From NCBI RefSeq assembly GCF_017497985.1, contig NZ_JAGDFV010000013.1, forward strand, positions 1-64,000: a DNA stretch of 64,000 nucleotides, read 5' to 3'. This stretch comes from Meiothermus sp. CFH 77666. Lineage in GTDB: Bacteria; Deinococcota; Deinococci; Deinococcales; Thermaceae. A program made the position numbers and the translations under genes. Shown one piece after another: positions 9,352 to 18,107 of this stretch. Below the pieces are notes generated by a model. It was given only the letters and a program-made list of their open reading frames with translations, was not told the DNA's origin and did not search any database. Numbering within the stretch: the first letter of the stretch is position 1; each line of letters starts with the position of its first letter.

Positions 9352-10371
9352 TCACCTCCCCACAAATGGGGCATATTCGGGCAGGTCGCCCCGTAGGTAG
9401 CGGGCCAGCAGGCGGGCCTGTACGTGGGGCAGCAGACCCACCGGCACGGGTTCCTTGAACAATGGGTGCTGCACTGTCTCCTGGCGGCGGCTCTGGAAGG
9501 CCACAATCACCGCCTTGCGGCCCTCCTCATCCAGCAGCACCGCGCCCCCAGGACGCTCCTCGAAGTGCTTGGGGGTGAGTTGCTTGCGGTTCAACAGCGA
9601 AAGGGCCAGGCGGTCGGCCCACCAGGCCCGGAACTCTTCCATCAGATCCAGGGCCAGGGCGTTGCGGCCTGGGCGCAGGGCGTGCAAGAAGCCCATCTGC
9701 GGGTCGAGGCCCACCCCCTCCAGGGCGGCAGTGCATTGGGTCACCAGCAGGGCGTAGATGTAGCCCAGAAGGGCATTCACCGGGTCGCGCGGGGGCCGTT
9801 TGTTGCGCCCATCGAAGCGAAACTCGCCCGATAGCAAAAGGTCGCCAAAGGCGGCAAAGTAGGCGCTGGCCGCCTGGCCCTCGAGGCCCCGCACCTCGTC
9901 CACCGAGCGGGCCTGGGGCAGCATCCGCAGGGCGGCCTCGTGTTCGGCGATGGCCAGGGCCAGGGCCTCGGTCTCGCCCCGCTCGCGCACCGCCCGCTGA
10001 AGCACCAGGCGGCTGTTTTTGAGCTTGGCCTCCACAAAGCGCCCGGCCAGGTAGAGGGTTTGGGAGGGGTTGTCGAGGGCTTTGTGCTGGGCCCGCCGCA
10101 AAAGCACATTGCCCGAAACCGGCCCCGATAGGCGGCCCTGAAAGCGCCCCGACTCGCTAAACCAGGCCACCTCGAGGCCCTCCTCGGCGCAGCGGTGCAG
10201 CAAAAAAGGCGAGATGAGCACGTTGCCAAACACCGCCACGCCGCCCAGGTGGTGCAGGGGCACGTTGCGCAGGGTTACGTCTTCGTGCTGGATGCGCAGG
10301 GTGTCGCCCTCGAGGCGCAGGTACACCCCCTGGGTTTGCACATAAAGCGTGTTCAAAAGTTCGCCGGTCAT
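9352..10371 (-). CDS. cas1: CRISPR integrase Cas1 (type I-C class)
   Basis: Catalytic subunit of the spacer integrase. The 339 residues start MTGELLNTLYVQTQGVYL, the N-terminus typical of subtype I-C Cas1. The metal ligands can be read as the Glu in GLEGQAASAYF, the His in GFLHALRPGRNAL and the Asp in LALDLMEEF. The ATG at 10371 was chosen because it begins this conserved block and overlaps the cas4 stop by 4 bases (ATGA); the frame is open 86 codons further upstream, but that part lies inside cas4 and has no similarity. The operon holds only this one cas1, so both arrays and both effector modules must share it. Confidence 0.96.
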   Translation of the reverse strand: MTGELLNTLYVQTQGVYLRLEGDTLRIQHEDVTLRNVPLHHLGGVAVFGNVLISPFLLHRCAEEGLEVAWFSESGRFQGRLSGPVSGNVLLRRAQHKALDNPSQTLYLAGRFVEAKLKNSRLVLQRAVRERGETEALALAIAEHEAALRMLPQARSVDEVRGLEGQAASAYFAAFGDLLLSGEFRFDGRNKRPPRDPVNALLGYIYALLVTQCTAALEGVGLDPQMGFLHALRPGRNALALDLMEEFRAWWADRLALSLLNRKQLTPKHFEERPGGAVLLDEEGRKAVIVAFQSRRQETVQHPLFKEPVPVGLLPHVQARLLARYLRGDLPEYAPFVGR

Positions 10372-11021
10372 GGTTGTTGGGCCTGCCACTCGGCCAATGC
10401 CTGCGGCACGTGCGGCATACAGACCGCCATCAGCGAGCAGTGGCGGCAGCGCTCGTCGGCGGCGGGCGGGGGCAGGCGCTCTTCCTGCAGGAGCTTTCTT
10501 AGACCGCTCAGGGCGGCCAGGGTGGCGGCCCGTAGCTCGGGGGTGAAGCGCACTACCCGTCGGCGTCGGTTGGCTTTGCTGAACAAAGCGCCTTCCGCCA
10601 CGCTCTGGCCAAACATCTCCTCCAGGCACAGGGCCTGGCCGCAGAGCTGGATCTCAGCGGCCCGGCGGGCCAGCTCCTTGGGCCAGCGCTGGCCCACCTT
10701 GTACTCCACCGGATACGGAGCCCCCTCCACCAACTCCACCACGTCGGCCCTTCCCACCAGGCCCAGCCGCTCCGACCATAGCGGCAAGGCCCGCTCCACC
10801 CAGACCCCCTCGCGCAGCAGGCCCTCGGGCAGGTCGGCCTGCTCGTGGGCGCGGGCGCCGCGCAGGGTGAACTCGTTGTCCTGCCACTCGCCCTCGAGCA
10901 GAATCAAAGCCGCCCGGCGGGGGCAGTAGGTGTACTGGGCCAGGGCGCTGATGGGCAGTGGCTCCTGGGTTTCAGGCGGGCTCAGGGCAGCCTCGGGCAA
11001 CAAGTCGTCCAGGTCGTTCAT
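10368..11021 (-). CDS. cas4: CRISPR-associated exonuclease Cas4
   Basis: Cas4 is a RecB-type iron-sulfur nuclease that trims prespacers and fixes the PAM-proximal end. The 217 residues carry the four cluster cysteines (YTYCPRRA near residue 33, and CRHCSLMAVC near the C-terminus), the nuclease strand GRADVVEL with its Asp, the Lys in PVEYKVGQ, and the helix QLCGQALCLEEMF. Gene order cas4-cas1-cas2 is that of subtype I-C. Its ATG abuts the stop of the upstream CARF gene (TAA-ATG) and its own stop overlaps the cas1 start. The common 5' ends seen in duplicated spacers (findings) fit Cas4-guided, PAM-defined capture. Confidence 0.95.
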   Translation of the reverse strand: MNDLDDLLPEAALSPPETQEPLPISALAQYTYCPRRAALILLEGEWQDNEFTLRGARAHEQADLPEGLLREGVWVERALPLWSERLGLVGRADVVELVEGAPYPVEYKVGQRWPKELARRAAEIQLCGQALCLEEMFGQSVAEGALFSKANRRRRVVRFTPELRAATLAALSGLRKLLQEERLPPPAADERCRHCSLMAVCMPHVPQALAEWQAQQP

Positions 11022-12080
11022 TTAGCCCTCCCAGAGGGTGAAGTCTGCCGGGTCGAAGTCGCGCCAGCTAAAGCCCTCCCGGCACATGCGCTCGTACTCG
11101 GGGCCGTGCCGGGTGAGGGCGAACACGTAGAGCTTCCCATCGCGCTCGGCGTAGAAAAGCCGCTCGTCGGTGTGCCCCTTGGGGTAGCCCAGGGCGTCGC
11201 CCCCACCGCTTTTGAGCTCGCTGTTGGCCGCACGGTTGGGCAGGCGCAGGCGCTGGAGTAGCTTTTGGTAGCGCTCCTGTGCGGCGGGCTCGAGGCTCTC
11301 CCAGGTGGCCTGCGCTTTGGGAGAAAAGTACACCGGAACGCTCTGGGCCTGTTCAAACTCGGTCTGGAAGGCCTCGAGGTAGGCATCGCCCAGGGGCGAC
11401 AGTCCCATGTAAGGCTTGCCGTCCAGCTCGAAGGTCTCGAGCAACACCTGGGCTTCTTCGGGCAGGGGCGCCATCCTGGGCTCAACCTCGGCCTTGGGGC
11501 GCACGCCCCCTTCGCCCTCGCTCAGCCAGTCGAAAAAGTCTCTGTACCAGACAAACAGGCTGTTGTCCCAGCTAATGGGCGTGGGCGGCAGGGTGACGAT
11601 CTCTCTAAACTGCTCGTGGATGTAGCAGACCGGCACCTTGAACACCAAGCCCAGCACGGTGGCGTAGGAAATCTCGGCCTTAAAGCCGCCGGTGGCGTTG
11701 ATGATGACGTCTTTTTGCGCCCTGGTCGCCTTGCGAATCTCACCCGCTAGGGTGCGCACAAAGTTTTTCAGGCCATAGTCCACGAACCCCTGTGCCTCGT
11801 AGGCCAGGCCGGGAATCCGCACCCGGCTGCAGGGCACGCCCTGCTGCCGCCAGTACTGTTCCAGAAGCTCAGCGGCCCGTGCGCCTTCTACGGTGTCGCT
11901 GTGCAGCAGCACGATCTCGTCGCCCTTGTGCAGAATACGCGTGAGGGAGTTGGTTTCGGCGCTGGCCTTGATGGGATCTTGCTTTATATAGGCCAGAATA
12001 TCACTGTCCTGCACAAGATTATCGCGGCGGGCGTTGAACAGCAGGCTGGTGCCTACGGTGGTGAGGATGACGTTGCTCAT
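11022..12080 (-). CDS. CARF-domain effector with a RelE-like C-terminal domain (Cami1-like, APE2256-type CARF)
   Basis: Proposed role: sense cyclic oligoadenylate made by Cas10 and then cut mRNA on the ribosome. Residues 1-165 form an APE2256/Csm6-type CARF domain, with VILTTVGTSLLFN at the first strand and VIINATGGFKAE near 125-136, the usual ligand-binding loops. Residues 170-245 are a helical linker, possibly winged-helix. Residues 248-335 (PVYFSPKAQATWESL ... DERLFYAERDGKLYVFAL ... RHGPEYERM) have the strand-helix-strand pattern of RelE/ParE toxins. CARF-RelE proteins (Cami1) are ribosome-dependent RNases switched on by type III signalling; applying that here is inference. The ATG at 12080 overlaps the cmr6 stop by 4 bases; an upstream start would add 20 residues with no match. 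No HEPN or PD-(D/E)XK motif was seen. Confidence 0.75.
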   Translation of the reverse strand: MSNVILTTVGTSLLFNARRDNLVQDSDILAYIKQDPIKASAETNSLTRILHKGDEIVLLHSDTVEGARAAELLEQYWRQQGVPCSRVRIPGLAYEAQGFVDYGLKNFVRTLAGEIRKATRAQKDVIINATGGFKAEISYATVLGLVFKVPVCYIHEQFREIVTLPPTPISWDNSLFVWYRDFFDWLSEGEGGVRPKAEVEPRMAPLPEEAQVLLETFELDGKPYMGLSPLGDAYLEAFQTEFEQAQSVPVYFSPKAQATWESLEPAAQERYQKLLQRLRLPNRAANSELKSGGGDALGYPKGHTDERLFYAERDGKLYVFALTRHGPEYERMCREGFSWRDFDPADFTLWEG

Positions 12081-13057
12081 TGGTCTAGTAGCTCCTGAAT
12101 CCTGGCGTGCTGAGGGTTGCTTGTCTTCCAAACTTTCCACTCCTGTAGATGCTTTTTGAGGGCCTCGAGGGTGGGCTTACGAAGGGCTGGGGGTTTATCG
12201 GCCAGCTCCCGTAGGAAGAAGTCCAGCTCACCCCGCTCGTTTGCGGGTTTGATGCCGGCAATCCGCTTGCGGTAGCCCTCGAGGAGTTCCAACCCAAGCT
12301 CGAGTTCACCTTTGGGCTTTTCGGGCGGTTTTACAGTGAAATACCCATACCCCGCATTGGTCTTACCCCCCAGGCCCAGGTTTTCCAAACCCCACTTGAG
12401 CATCTCGGCGGCCTTGTAGGGCCAGTCCTGGGCGTTTTCGGCGGGGGAGGTGATGGGAATGCAGAACTTTACTCCCGGCTTCACCGACAAAAAGGCCACG
12501 GGATTGGGGTCGTCGAAGTCGGTGGGCCAGACCGCGCCTTTTTTGCCGTAGTATTCGCGGTGATGCACGGTAATCACATCCGACTGGAAGGGCTGGCTGC
12601 TGGCGGGGTCTAACCAGCCGTCCCAGTAGACCAGGTAGGCCGCGTTGCCCTGGTTTTTTCGCTTGGGGTCGGGGCCTTCGCCCAGCAGCACCGCTTTTTC
12701 CTGCTCGGTAAGCCCATAGCGCTCGGCCACCCGGCGCAGCAGGCCCTTTAGCGCGCTGCCCGGCAGGTAAGGCGTGCCGTAGGTGTGGTGCAGGGCCAGA
12801 CCGTTCTCCAGGGGGCTGCTGTTGCCCAGGCCAATGGCCAGTGGGGTGCGGGTGGTGGCCTCGAGCCAGATTGCGCCCTTGAGGCTTTCCTTCCAGCGCT
12901 CGAAGGCGGTGCGGTACACGGTAGAGACCTGGCTGTTGGCAATATGGGTCAGGAGTTCCCGCGCCGAAGCGTTTTCATCGTCTTGCTGCTTCAAGTAGCG
13001 TTGAAGGGCCAGCCCGGCGTGGGGGGGTGGGGGAAGGTTAAGTCTGCTGGCTCTCAT
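12077..13057 (-). CDS. cmr6: type III-B RAMP protein Cmr6
   Basis: Cmr6 caps the 3' end of the crRNA-bound Cmr backbone. The 326-residue product has the RAMP features of the family: NLPPPPHAGLALQRYL near the start, GTPYLPGSALKGLLRRVA (the conserved glycine/serine loop), and a late glycine-rich loop LGLGGKTNAGYGYF. I chose the ATG at 13057 because GGAGG lies 8 bases upstream and the conserved part begins there; the longer frame to 13375 is the shadow of cmr5. It overlaps cmr5 by 20 bases and the CARF gene by 4. Confidence 0.9.
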   Translation of the reverse strand: MRASRLNLPPPPHAGLALQRYLKQQDDENASARELLTHIANSQVSTVYRTAFERWKESLKGAIWLEATTRTPLAIGLGNSSPLENGLALHHTYGTPYLPGSALKGLLRRVAERYGLTEQEKAVLLGEGPDPKRKNQGNAAYLVYWDGWLDPASSQPFQSDVITVHHREYYGKKGAVWPTDFDDPNPVAFLSVKPGVKFCIPITSPAENAQDWPYKAAEMLKWGLENLGLGGKTNAGYGYFTVKPPEKPKGELELGLELLEGYRKRIAGIKPANERGELDFFLRELADKPPALRKPTLEALKKHLQEWKVWKTSNPQHARIQELLDQ

Positions 13058-13436
13058 CGTGTCCTCCGGTATGCACGCCCAGCACGCTGGCGGCAAAGCG
13101 CTTGAAGTAGACCCAGGCTGAAAGCACCCGGCGGGTGTAGTGCATGTAGCCAATGGCATCAGCGCCCTGAACAGCCCCCAGGGCGTCGTTTTGGCCCAAA
13201 ATCGCAGCCACATGCTCGAGCAGCTTTTGATGTGCTCTTGCTCGGTTTCCGTCCCCAGTGGCCTTGTCGGCGCTAAAAGCCAGCGCCTGGCACAGCCCGC
13301 TCTGCCGCACCAGGATGGGAAAGTTGTGGCACAGGCCGCCGTAGATGTTCTTGACCTCTTCGTTTTCGCCTTCAAGGCTGCTGACTAGATTGAGGGCTTT
13401 TTTCATATCCTCCTGGGCGCGGGTCTTAAGACTCAT
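13038..13436 (-). CDS. cmr5: type III-B small subunit Cmr5
   Basis: Cmr5 (Cas11 of type III-B) lines the belly of the Cmr complex beside the target RNA. The 132-residue, mostly helical product opens with KTRAQEDMKKALNLVSS and has the Cmr5-like central helices and the RVLSAWVYFKRFAASVLG segment near its end. Length and position between cmr4 and cmr6 are standard. It overlaps cmr4 by 11 bases and cmr6 by 20, so translation is probably coupled throughout this part of the operon. Confidence 0.9.
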   Translation of the reverse strand: MSLKTRAQEDMKKALNLVSSLEGENEEVKNIYGGLCHNFPILVRQSGLCQALAFSADKATGDGNRARAHQKLLEHVAAILGQNDALGAVQGADAIGYMHYTRRVLSAWVYFKRFAASVLGVHTGGHDESQQT

Positions 13437-14295
13437 ACTTCACCCCCAGCCGCCGCAACAGCCCCCTTCCCACGCTGGCCTGGCCGCCTATTTGGATGTA
13501 GGGCCGGTTGATTTCGTCAAAGCCGCTCTTGCCGATGGCGAAGCTCGAGAAGACTGTTTCGGCAGGGATAGCCTCCTCGTACCACAGCCCTCCTCGCTCA
13601 ACGGTCTTTGTATCCGATTTGAGCCTGACCCGAGCGATAATCTCCATGCCCATCTCGCAAAAGTAGGCAAACACGTCGTTCGAAACCAGGGCAAACCGCT
13701 CGACAAAGTAGCCCGCTTCCTCACCGAACACCAGTTTCCCAAGTTCCTGCGCCAGGGCATCTGCGCCCCCGACTTTTGCGCTCAGGTCTATGTCCTCGAG
13801 GATCACCTTGTCGCCATGCACAATCTGGGTGTTCTGCGCCAGTAGGGCATCTGTTTGTCCCGGATTTGGAATCGAGGCTTTTAGCTCGGGAAGGCCCAAT
13901 GCCTTCTGGTCGCGCTTGAGCCGCTCGAGCACCAGCGGGCAGGTCAGGAAAGCGAAGGTGCCCGCATACGAGCGCACCGGCAGGAAGAGCACCCGCGCAT
14001 CGGTTAGGGTTAGCTCGGCGGCCTGGCTGATGTCTTCCTCCTCTTCGGAGTCGCTTTTCTTCTTCTTTCCGGCATATCCAAAAACCCGTCTTGCAATCGC
14101 AGCCTCCTCGCTCTCGTCGTTCTTCTCGAGGCCGCGCCCGTCCCGCAACACCCCCTTCAGGCTGCTGGCCGGAATCACCGGGAAGCCAGTAGCGGCCTCG
14201 CGGGCTACCGGAAGGTCAATCACGCTGCTGCTGTCCTGCCCGGTGCCGGGGTGCACCGGCGTAAGGGCCTGCCAGAAAATCATCTTTGCTTGCAT
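13426..14295 (-). CDS. cmr4: type III-B backbone RNase Cmr4
   Basis: Cmr4 (Cas7 of type III-B) polymerises along the crRNA and cuts target RNA at 6-nt intervals. The 289 residues include HPGTGQDSSSVIDLPVARE, whose loop Asp corresponds to the catalytic Asp of the family, then GFPVIPASSLKGVLRD and the C-terminal glycine-rich loop QIGGQASVGRGLLRRL. A lysine/glutamate-rich insert (KKKKSDSEEEEDISQ) interrupts the middle. The ATG at 14295 lies two bases after the cmr3 stop, preceded by GGTGAAG; an in-frame TTG at 14313 would add six residues. Confidence 0.93.
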   Translation of the reverse strand: MQAKMIFWQALTPVHPGTGQDSSSVIDLPVAREAATGFPVIPASSLKGVLRDGRGLEKNDESEEAAIARRVFGYAGKKKKSDSEEEEDISQAAELTLTDARVLFLPVRSYAGTFAFLTCPLVLERLKRDQKALGLPELKASIPNPGQTDALLAQNTQIVHGDKVILEDIDLSAKVGGADALAQELGKLVFGEEAGYFVERFALVSNDVFAYFCEMGMEIIARVRLKSDTKTVERGGLWYEEAIPAETVFSSFAIGKSGFDEINRPYIQIGGQASVGRGLLRRLGVKYES

Positions 14296-14297
14296 CT

Positions 14298-15431
14298 TCA
14301 CCACACTCCCCAAAGGGCCAGTCCAAAGCCGTCCTTGCGGTCTTGCTCACTGTCGCTAACGGGCCGGAGCCAGCTTTCCAGCAGGTCGGCTGGGTTACCG
14401 TCCTCTACCTCGAAGAAGTACACGCTGCCTGCGGGCGCCATCCAGCGCACCCGTTTGGGCTGGTTTTGCCGCAGGTTCCAGCCGCTCACCGGCTCGCGCC
14501 GCCCCACCGCCGCCGAAACCAGCCTGAGACGTACCCTGGCCAGCCCGCGCGGCAGGTGCAGTTCGCCCGTGCCGGACTTCTCGACCCAACCGGGCTTCCA
14601 GCCCTGTTCAAACAGGGCCGGGGTGGCCAGCACCAGGCGCACCCTTGCCCCCTTGCCCAGCTCCGCGAAGCGCTTTTTGATAGCTTCCGGGCAGTCGAAC
14701 CAGTAGTCCGAAAGGCTCGGTTTTACCTCCACCGCCACCGGACGGCGCTCGCCCCCCAGGTGGCCGATGGGGGCCGGGGTCTGCCCATTGGGCAGCGAGA
14801 GCCGCACCCGCAGGCTGGCGGGCTGGTAGGTTTGGGGGTTCTTGCCCATCTCCAGGGGCCGGTAGGCCACGCTGAAAAGCTGGCCTTCCTGGGCTTTACC
14901 CTTTTCATGGTCCATGCCCACGTGCACGCGAGTTTCGGTGGGCAGGCCGGAAATTTTTTGCGGTATAACCGTTTCTCCCAGCAACCAGCGCTCCATCTCG
15001 TGGGCCGGCCAGAAGTTGTAGCCGGACTCGGGCTTCACGTCCTGGGTGACCTGCAGGGGCAAAAGGCCGTCCGGCAGGTCACAGCCCGCGCCGTCGGGGG
15101 GGCTAAAGGGTGTCAGCTTCATAACCTGGGGACTGCCGTCAGCACCCCCGTAAACCACCGCATCGCGGGGGGCGGGGAGCAACACCTCGTCGCCTCGAGC
15201 CAGCAACGGCCCGCACACCTGAAGGCCATGCAGGTTTTGCAGTTGCTCCTGGCTAAACCCCTTGCCCTCGGCCAGCCCTACCTGGGTACGCACAAAGCCC
15301 GCCACAGTGCTGGGCAAGGGCAGGTTCAGGCTCCGGGCGGCGGTCTCGGTGCCGTCGGCGGCGCTGAAGGGCCGGCCATCGCGGAACAGCAGGGGGCTCA
15401 GGGCGTGGATTTCAAGCACTCGTTCCGGCAT
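14298..15431 (-). CDS. cmr3: type III-B RAMP protein Cmr3
   Basis: Cmr3 (Cas5 of type III-B) holds the 5' repeat tag of the crRNA and docks on Cas10. The 377 residues start RVLEIHALSPLLFRDGRPF, the family's N-terminal signature, and contain LPLPSTVAGFVRT and a late DGFGLALWG motif. It overlaps cmr2 by 20 bases and is followed after two bases by cmr4. In this island it would have to accept crRNA tags made by Cas5c, since no Cas6 is encoded nearby (inference). Confidence 0.93.
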   Translation of the reverse strand: MPERVLEIHALSPLLFRDGRPFSAADGTETAARSLNLPLPSTVAGFVRTQVGLAEGKGFSQEQLQNLHGLQVCGPLLARGDEVLLPAPRDAVVYGGADGSPQVMKLTPFSPPDGAGCDLPDGLLPLQVTQDVKPESGYNFWPAHEMERWLLGETVIPQKISGLPTETRVHVGMDHEKGKAQEGQLFSVAYRPLEMGKNPQTYQPASLRVRLSLPNGQTPAPIGHLGGERRPVAVEVKPSLSDYWFDCPEAIKKRFAELGKGARVRLVLATPALFEQGWKPGWVEKSGTGELHLPRGLARVRLRLVSAAVGRREPVSGWNLRQNQPKRVRWMAPAGSVYFFEVEDGNPADLLESWLRPVSDSEQDRKDGFGLALWGVW

Positions 15432-16887
15432 GCGCTTCCTCCCGGATGCCGCTCAGAAAGCGGGCGATGATAAGTTGATCCACAAAGCGAAGCAAATCGC
15501 TTCGGTAGGTTGGTGTGTCGGTGATAGGCGCGGGGATTTTCAGCTCGCGGGCCTCTTTGCGGGCCAGAACCCGCAGGGCTTCCTTGTGCAGGTAATCGGC
15601 CCGCATATGGTCTTGCCATTCCCGCACCAGATCCCGCAGTTCGTGGGCAAACCCACGGGTAATCTGGCGAGACCTGTAGGCCTCGAGCAGCTCATCCCAG
15701 CTCAGGGCGTCCCAGTGCTGCACCACCTGGATGGGTGCGCCCCCTCGAGTGTGCAGGGCTACCGCCAGCGCATTGCGCCCGCCATTCTTGGCGGCTTTTT
15801 CTGCGTCTCGAGCATTTTCCAGGGAAATGGATAGCGGCTCGCGGTAGTGCACAATGGCAACCCCTGCCGAAAGGGTGCCCTTGACCCGGCGGCGAAACTC
15901 CTCCGAGAGCGCTTTGGCGCAGGCTACTGCTCGGTTCACCGGCAAAAAGGCCAGCACATCGTCCCCGCCCGAATAGACCATAAAGCCCTTGTGCTTGAGC
16001 ACAATGTTGCGGGCTTCCCTGGCGAAGTCATCCAGGGTTTTGGAGAGGCTGCGGTGGGCCTCTGGGTCGTCCTGGCGGCTGATCAGGTCGCCCATGCGAT
16101 CGCCGTCGGCTACCAGGATGGCAAAGTAGGGCTGGGGCTCCTGGATGTGGTCGTCGTCCTCGCCCCAGCGCTCATCCGGCATAGCTTCGGGGTTGATGGC
16201 CCGCCGAGCCATGGTGCGGGTGTCCACCACCACCTCAGACTTCAGCGCCCCGTAGCAGCGCTTTAGAAGCGAGACTGCGTCCAGAAACTCGGTGGGCTTG
16301 ATGCGGAGCGGGCGATAGGAGCCATCCTCCAGCCGCACGCTGGCCTCGGCCCACTGCCGGGGGTCAATGACCGCAGCCCGCGAAGGATCCAGGGCCGACT
16401 TGGGCACGCCATCGTCGTTTTGCCGGGTAGGCGCAAAGTCCCGCAGAGCCTTGCGGCCTGCGAGCAGTCGCTCCACGGCCTGGCGGCTTTCGGGGTATTT
16501 CTTCAAGGGCACCCAGGCAGCGTAGAACTCGAGGAAACTCCCAAGCTGCTCTTGGACTCGTTTATCGTCAATCAAGCCCCGGTGCTCACCGGAAAGTTTG
16601 CCGATGGTCTCTTCCCAGATTGCCTTCAACTTCTTCTGAACTTCCCTCCTGGTATCCTCGGCAAGCTGCTTGGGGTCTGTGCTCACCTTGGCCAGAATCT
16701 TGTTGGCCCCGTCGGCGTTCGGGTCGGCTGGGAAGATGAGCTCTGCTTCCTTTGAATGGAGAAACTGCGCGGCGTGCTTGCTCAGCTTCTGCAAGATTTG
16801 CGAACCTGCGTACAGGTCGGCGGTGCGGCGGGCGGCGGCGATGAAGTCCTGCACGGGGCCGATGGAGATGGCGAGGAGGTGGGTCAT
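15412..16887 (-). CDS. cmr2: Cas10/Cmr2, cyclic-oligoadenylate synthase subunit without HD domain
   Basis: Large subunit of the III-B complex and source of the cyclic oligoadenylate signal when target RNA is bound. The product is only 491 residues; it begins directly with the first ferredoxin-like region ([21 protein letters not shown]) and has no N-terminal HD nuclease domain, so DNA cutting by Cas10 is unlikely. The Palm strand LVADGDRMGD (about 259-267) and the intact GGDD motif at 307-310 (VYSGGDDVLAFLPV) indicate an active cyclase. The ATG at 16887 overlaps the cmr1 stop (ATGA). The intact cyclase and the CARF-RelE gene downstream in the same operon form a plausible signal and response pair. 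Confidence 0.95.
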   Translation of the reverse strand: MTHLLAISIGPVQDFIAAARRTADLYAGSQILQKLSKHAAQFLHSKEAELIFPADPNADGANKILAKVSTDPKQLAEDTRREVQKKLKAIWEETIGKLSGEHRGLIDDKRVQEQLGSFLEFYAAWVPLKKYPESRQAVERLLAGRKALRDFAPTRQNDDGVPKSALDPSRAAVIDPRQWAEASVRLEDGSYRPLRIKPTEFLDAVSLLKRCYGALKSEVVVDTRTMARRAINPEAMPDERWGEDDDHIQEPQPYFAILVADGDRMGDLISRQDDPEAHRSLSKTLDDFAREARNIVLKHKGFMVYSGGDDVLAFLPVNRAVACAKALSEEFRRRVKGTLSAGVAIVHYREPLSISLENARDAEKAAKNGGRNALAVALHTRGGAPIQVVQHWDALSWDELLEAYRSRQITRGFAHELRDLVREWQDHMRADYLHKEALRVLARKEARELKIPAPITDTPTYRSDLLRFVDQLIIARFLSGIREEAHAGTSA

Positions 16888-18107
16888 AGGCGCACCTCCT
16901 GGGTGAAGCCCTGAAGCTGGGCAGCCTTACGCACAGCCTCGAGGGGCTCGTCGGCCTCGAGCGCATCCAGCACAGGGTCGTTGTCAGGAATCTGCAAAGA
17001 GAGTTCTTCTCCATTGACCCTGATTCGTGTGGGGGCAGGGGCATTGAGGATGATGACGGCTGGCCAAATGCTGCCATCCCCAAAAGCAATGGGCTTCAAA
17101 ATAACCGGCGAGGCCATGCGTCTGCCACCTGAGTGAACGGCCTCGAGGGTTCCGCTAAAGCTGTCGCCCAAGCGCTGGTAAACGATGGGCAGGCCGTAGA
17201 AGGGCTTGGCCAGGGCAATACGCTCTTGCCTGGGTCGCAAGGCCAACAGGGTCTTGTGGTCGCGCCACTTGCCCCCAGCCATGGGGGTGTAGGCCATGGT
17301 TTCTCCGGTCACGGGGTCTTCCAGATAGTGCCCTTTCCGAAAACGCGCCCAAAAGCGCCCCAGCTCCCGCCAGGCCGAGTGCCCTTTATAGGGGTCGGTG
17401 TTGCTGGGCCTGCGGGGCTGGCCCAGGCAGATCACCGCGCCAGCAAGGGTGGTGTGATGAACCTCTTTCTGCGGTGGAACCGCAAACCAAGTTTTGAGCT
17501 GGTCGGGGGTAGCGGGTAGCCAGTCTTTGAGGTTCGCGGTGACCTCGAGCGCCCCCACCCCGCGTCGGGTTCTCGCCCCAATGCCGCCGAAGGCAATCCA
17601 GGCCCGAACAGCCCGACGCAGGTGCTCCGCCTCGGTTTCGGAGAGGGTATGGGTGAGCTCGAGGGTAAACTCCACCGACTTTAGCCCACTAGCTTCTGAC
17701 AAACCCTCGCTTCTATTTTCGTTGAAAGGGTGCAGAAAGAACTTCTCCATCGGCCCGGTTCTCGCTGTACCCCTATCCGGCACAAGTTCCGAGGGTCTCA
17801 CGGCCTGCCCGGCAGACTGCTCCAGAACCCGCAGGGCCACTTTTCCGTACTTCTCTGCACTCCCCCAAATTTCCTCTTCCGCCTTGAACAACTCCTCCGC
17901 ACTGGCATACTGCGCCCCCGCCGTGGCCCGCCACCAGAAGCGCAGGTGCCCCCGCACGCTGGCGACGCGTACCGGGTTATTGGGGTCAACCTCGCGCGGG
18001 GTGGCGCTGCCCCCGAACATGGGGGTAATGGTTCTCAGTTTGAGCGTCCAGGTAGTAAGCTCCGGCGCTCTTAGCTGGGGGGGTGGGATGGGGATGGTTC
18101 TAGGCAT
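16884..18107 (-). CDS. cmr1: type III-B RAMP protein Cmr1
   Basis: Cmr1 sits at the 3' end of the Cmr complex. The 407 residues carry the family pattern [14 protein letters not shown], then [19 protein letters not shown], and a second RAMP glycine loop [14 protein letters not shown] use the ATG at 18107, which begins [10 protein letters not shown] and overlaps the cas7 stop by 8 bases; a start at 18143 would add 12 unrelated residues. This gene is the junction of the two systems: upstream are the I-C effector genes, downstream the III-B genes, with no gap between them. Confidence 0.93.
   Translation of the reverse strand: MPRTIPIPPPQLRAPELTTWTLKLRTITPMFGGSATPREVDPNNPVRVASVRGHLRFWWRATAGAQYASAEELFKAEEEIWGSAEKYGKVALRVLEQSAGQAVRPSELVPDRGTARTGPMEKFFLHPFNENRSEGLSEASGLKSVEFTLELTHTLSETEAEHLRRAVRAWIAFGGIGARTRRGVGALEVTANLKDWLPATPDQLKTWFAVPPQKEVHHTTLAGAVICLGQPRRPSNTDPYKGHSAWRELGRFWARFRKGHYLEDPVTGETMAYTPMAGGKWRDHKTLLALRPRQERIALAKPFYGLPIVYQRLGDSFSGTLEAVHSGGRRMASPVILKPIAFGDGSIWPAVIILNAPAPTRIRVNGEELSLQIPDNDPVLDALEADEPLEAVRKAAQLQGFTQEVRL

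Noticed and set aside
9352-10629. Longer Cas1 of 425 residues
   Set aside because: The extra 86 residues are an out-of-frame reading of cas4; the conserved I-C N-terminus begins at 10371.
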